Origin: Scedosporium boydii
Lineage: Eukaryota; Ascomycota; Sordariomycetes; Microascales; Microascaceae
Direction of reading: 5' to 3'
NCBI GenBank assembly: GCA_002221725.1
Contig: NJFT01000397.1
Coordinates: 1-17,115, forward strand
DNA: 17,115 bases
Positions within the stretch are counted from its first letter, which is position 1; every line of letters starts with the position of its first letter. Below are positions 17,093 through 17,115 of this stretch, piece after piece. Under the pieces are notes generated by a model. That model saw only the letters and a program-made list of their open reading frames with translations, was not told the origin of the DNA and made no database searches. The translations under genes were made by a program, and so were the position numbers.

Positions 17093-17115
17093 GGGGGGGG
17101 GGGGGGGGGGGGGGG
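17093..17115. repeat. G23 homopolymer at the window end
   Basis: Twenty-three G close the sequence, preceded by the palindrome CCAAATTTGG (17085-17094). Such a run at an edge often marks a contig end or an unresolved homopolymer. Confidence 0.9.

Noticed and set aside
1..17115. CRISPR arrays, tRNA or rRNA genes, bacterial operons
   Set aside because: No regularly spaced repeats or recognisable structural RNA seen; spliced eukaryotic genes argue against a prokaryotic source.

Overview
The window looks like nuclear DNA of a filamentous ascomycete (Pezizomycotina-type). Genes are monocistronic, sit on both strands, and several carry short GT-AG introns (53-112 bp, some with visible CTAAC/CTGAAC-like branch sites). 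TATA-like boxes lie 75-220 bp upstream of starts, and the products (secreted GH43 glycosidase, YAT-type amino-acid permease, VBA/Fnx-like MFS carrier) are typical of such fungi. I cannot name the species.

Left part (1-4778): an intact secreted GH43 alpha-L-arabinofuranosidase with a C-terminal arabinose-binding AbfB/CBM42 domain (594-2027, minus). Head-to-head with it is a second GH43 copy (2899-3973, plus) that still has its introns but is dead: one nonsense codon, two frameshifts, a lost catalytic Asp and no 5' exon. Next come an apparently orphaned promoter (about 4140-4478) and a possible LTR-like relic (4479-4778).

Right part (4779-16929): five intact genes in alternating orientation. 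They are an MFS transporter (minus), a small 2-oxoglutarate/Fe(II) oxygenase (plus), a tyrosyl-tRNA-synthetase paralogue (minus), a membrane-anchored heme-oxygenase-like diiron enzyme (HDO, plus) and an amino-acid permease (minus). I reconstructed the splicing of all intron-containing genes by joining GT-AG boundaries that restore family motifs. The transporter/oxygenase and synthetase/HDO pairs are divergent across promoter regions of 1.1 and 1.6 kb.

The most notable signal is the synthetase. It keeps the ATP-binding HIGH-like and KMSSS motifs and the anticodon-binding region. However, five residues that contact or line the tyrosine pocket in archaeal and eukaryotic TyrRS are changed, including the Asp that recognises the phenolic hydroxyl (to Gly). 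Beside it are two oxidative metalloenzymes, an amino-acid importer and an exporter/vacuolar carrier. This suggests a so far undescribed amino-acid-derived pathway that either uses an aminoacyl-AMP or aminoacyl-tRNA intermediate or carries a resistant TyrRS. The functional grouping is inference; the gene calls and residue changes are read from the sequence. Gene relics (a stop-poor frame at 10551-11243 and an ankyrin-like fragment at 14449-14834) show the locus has been rearranged.
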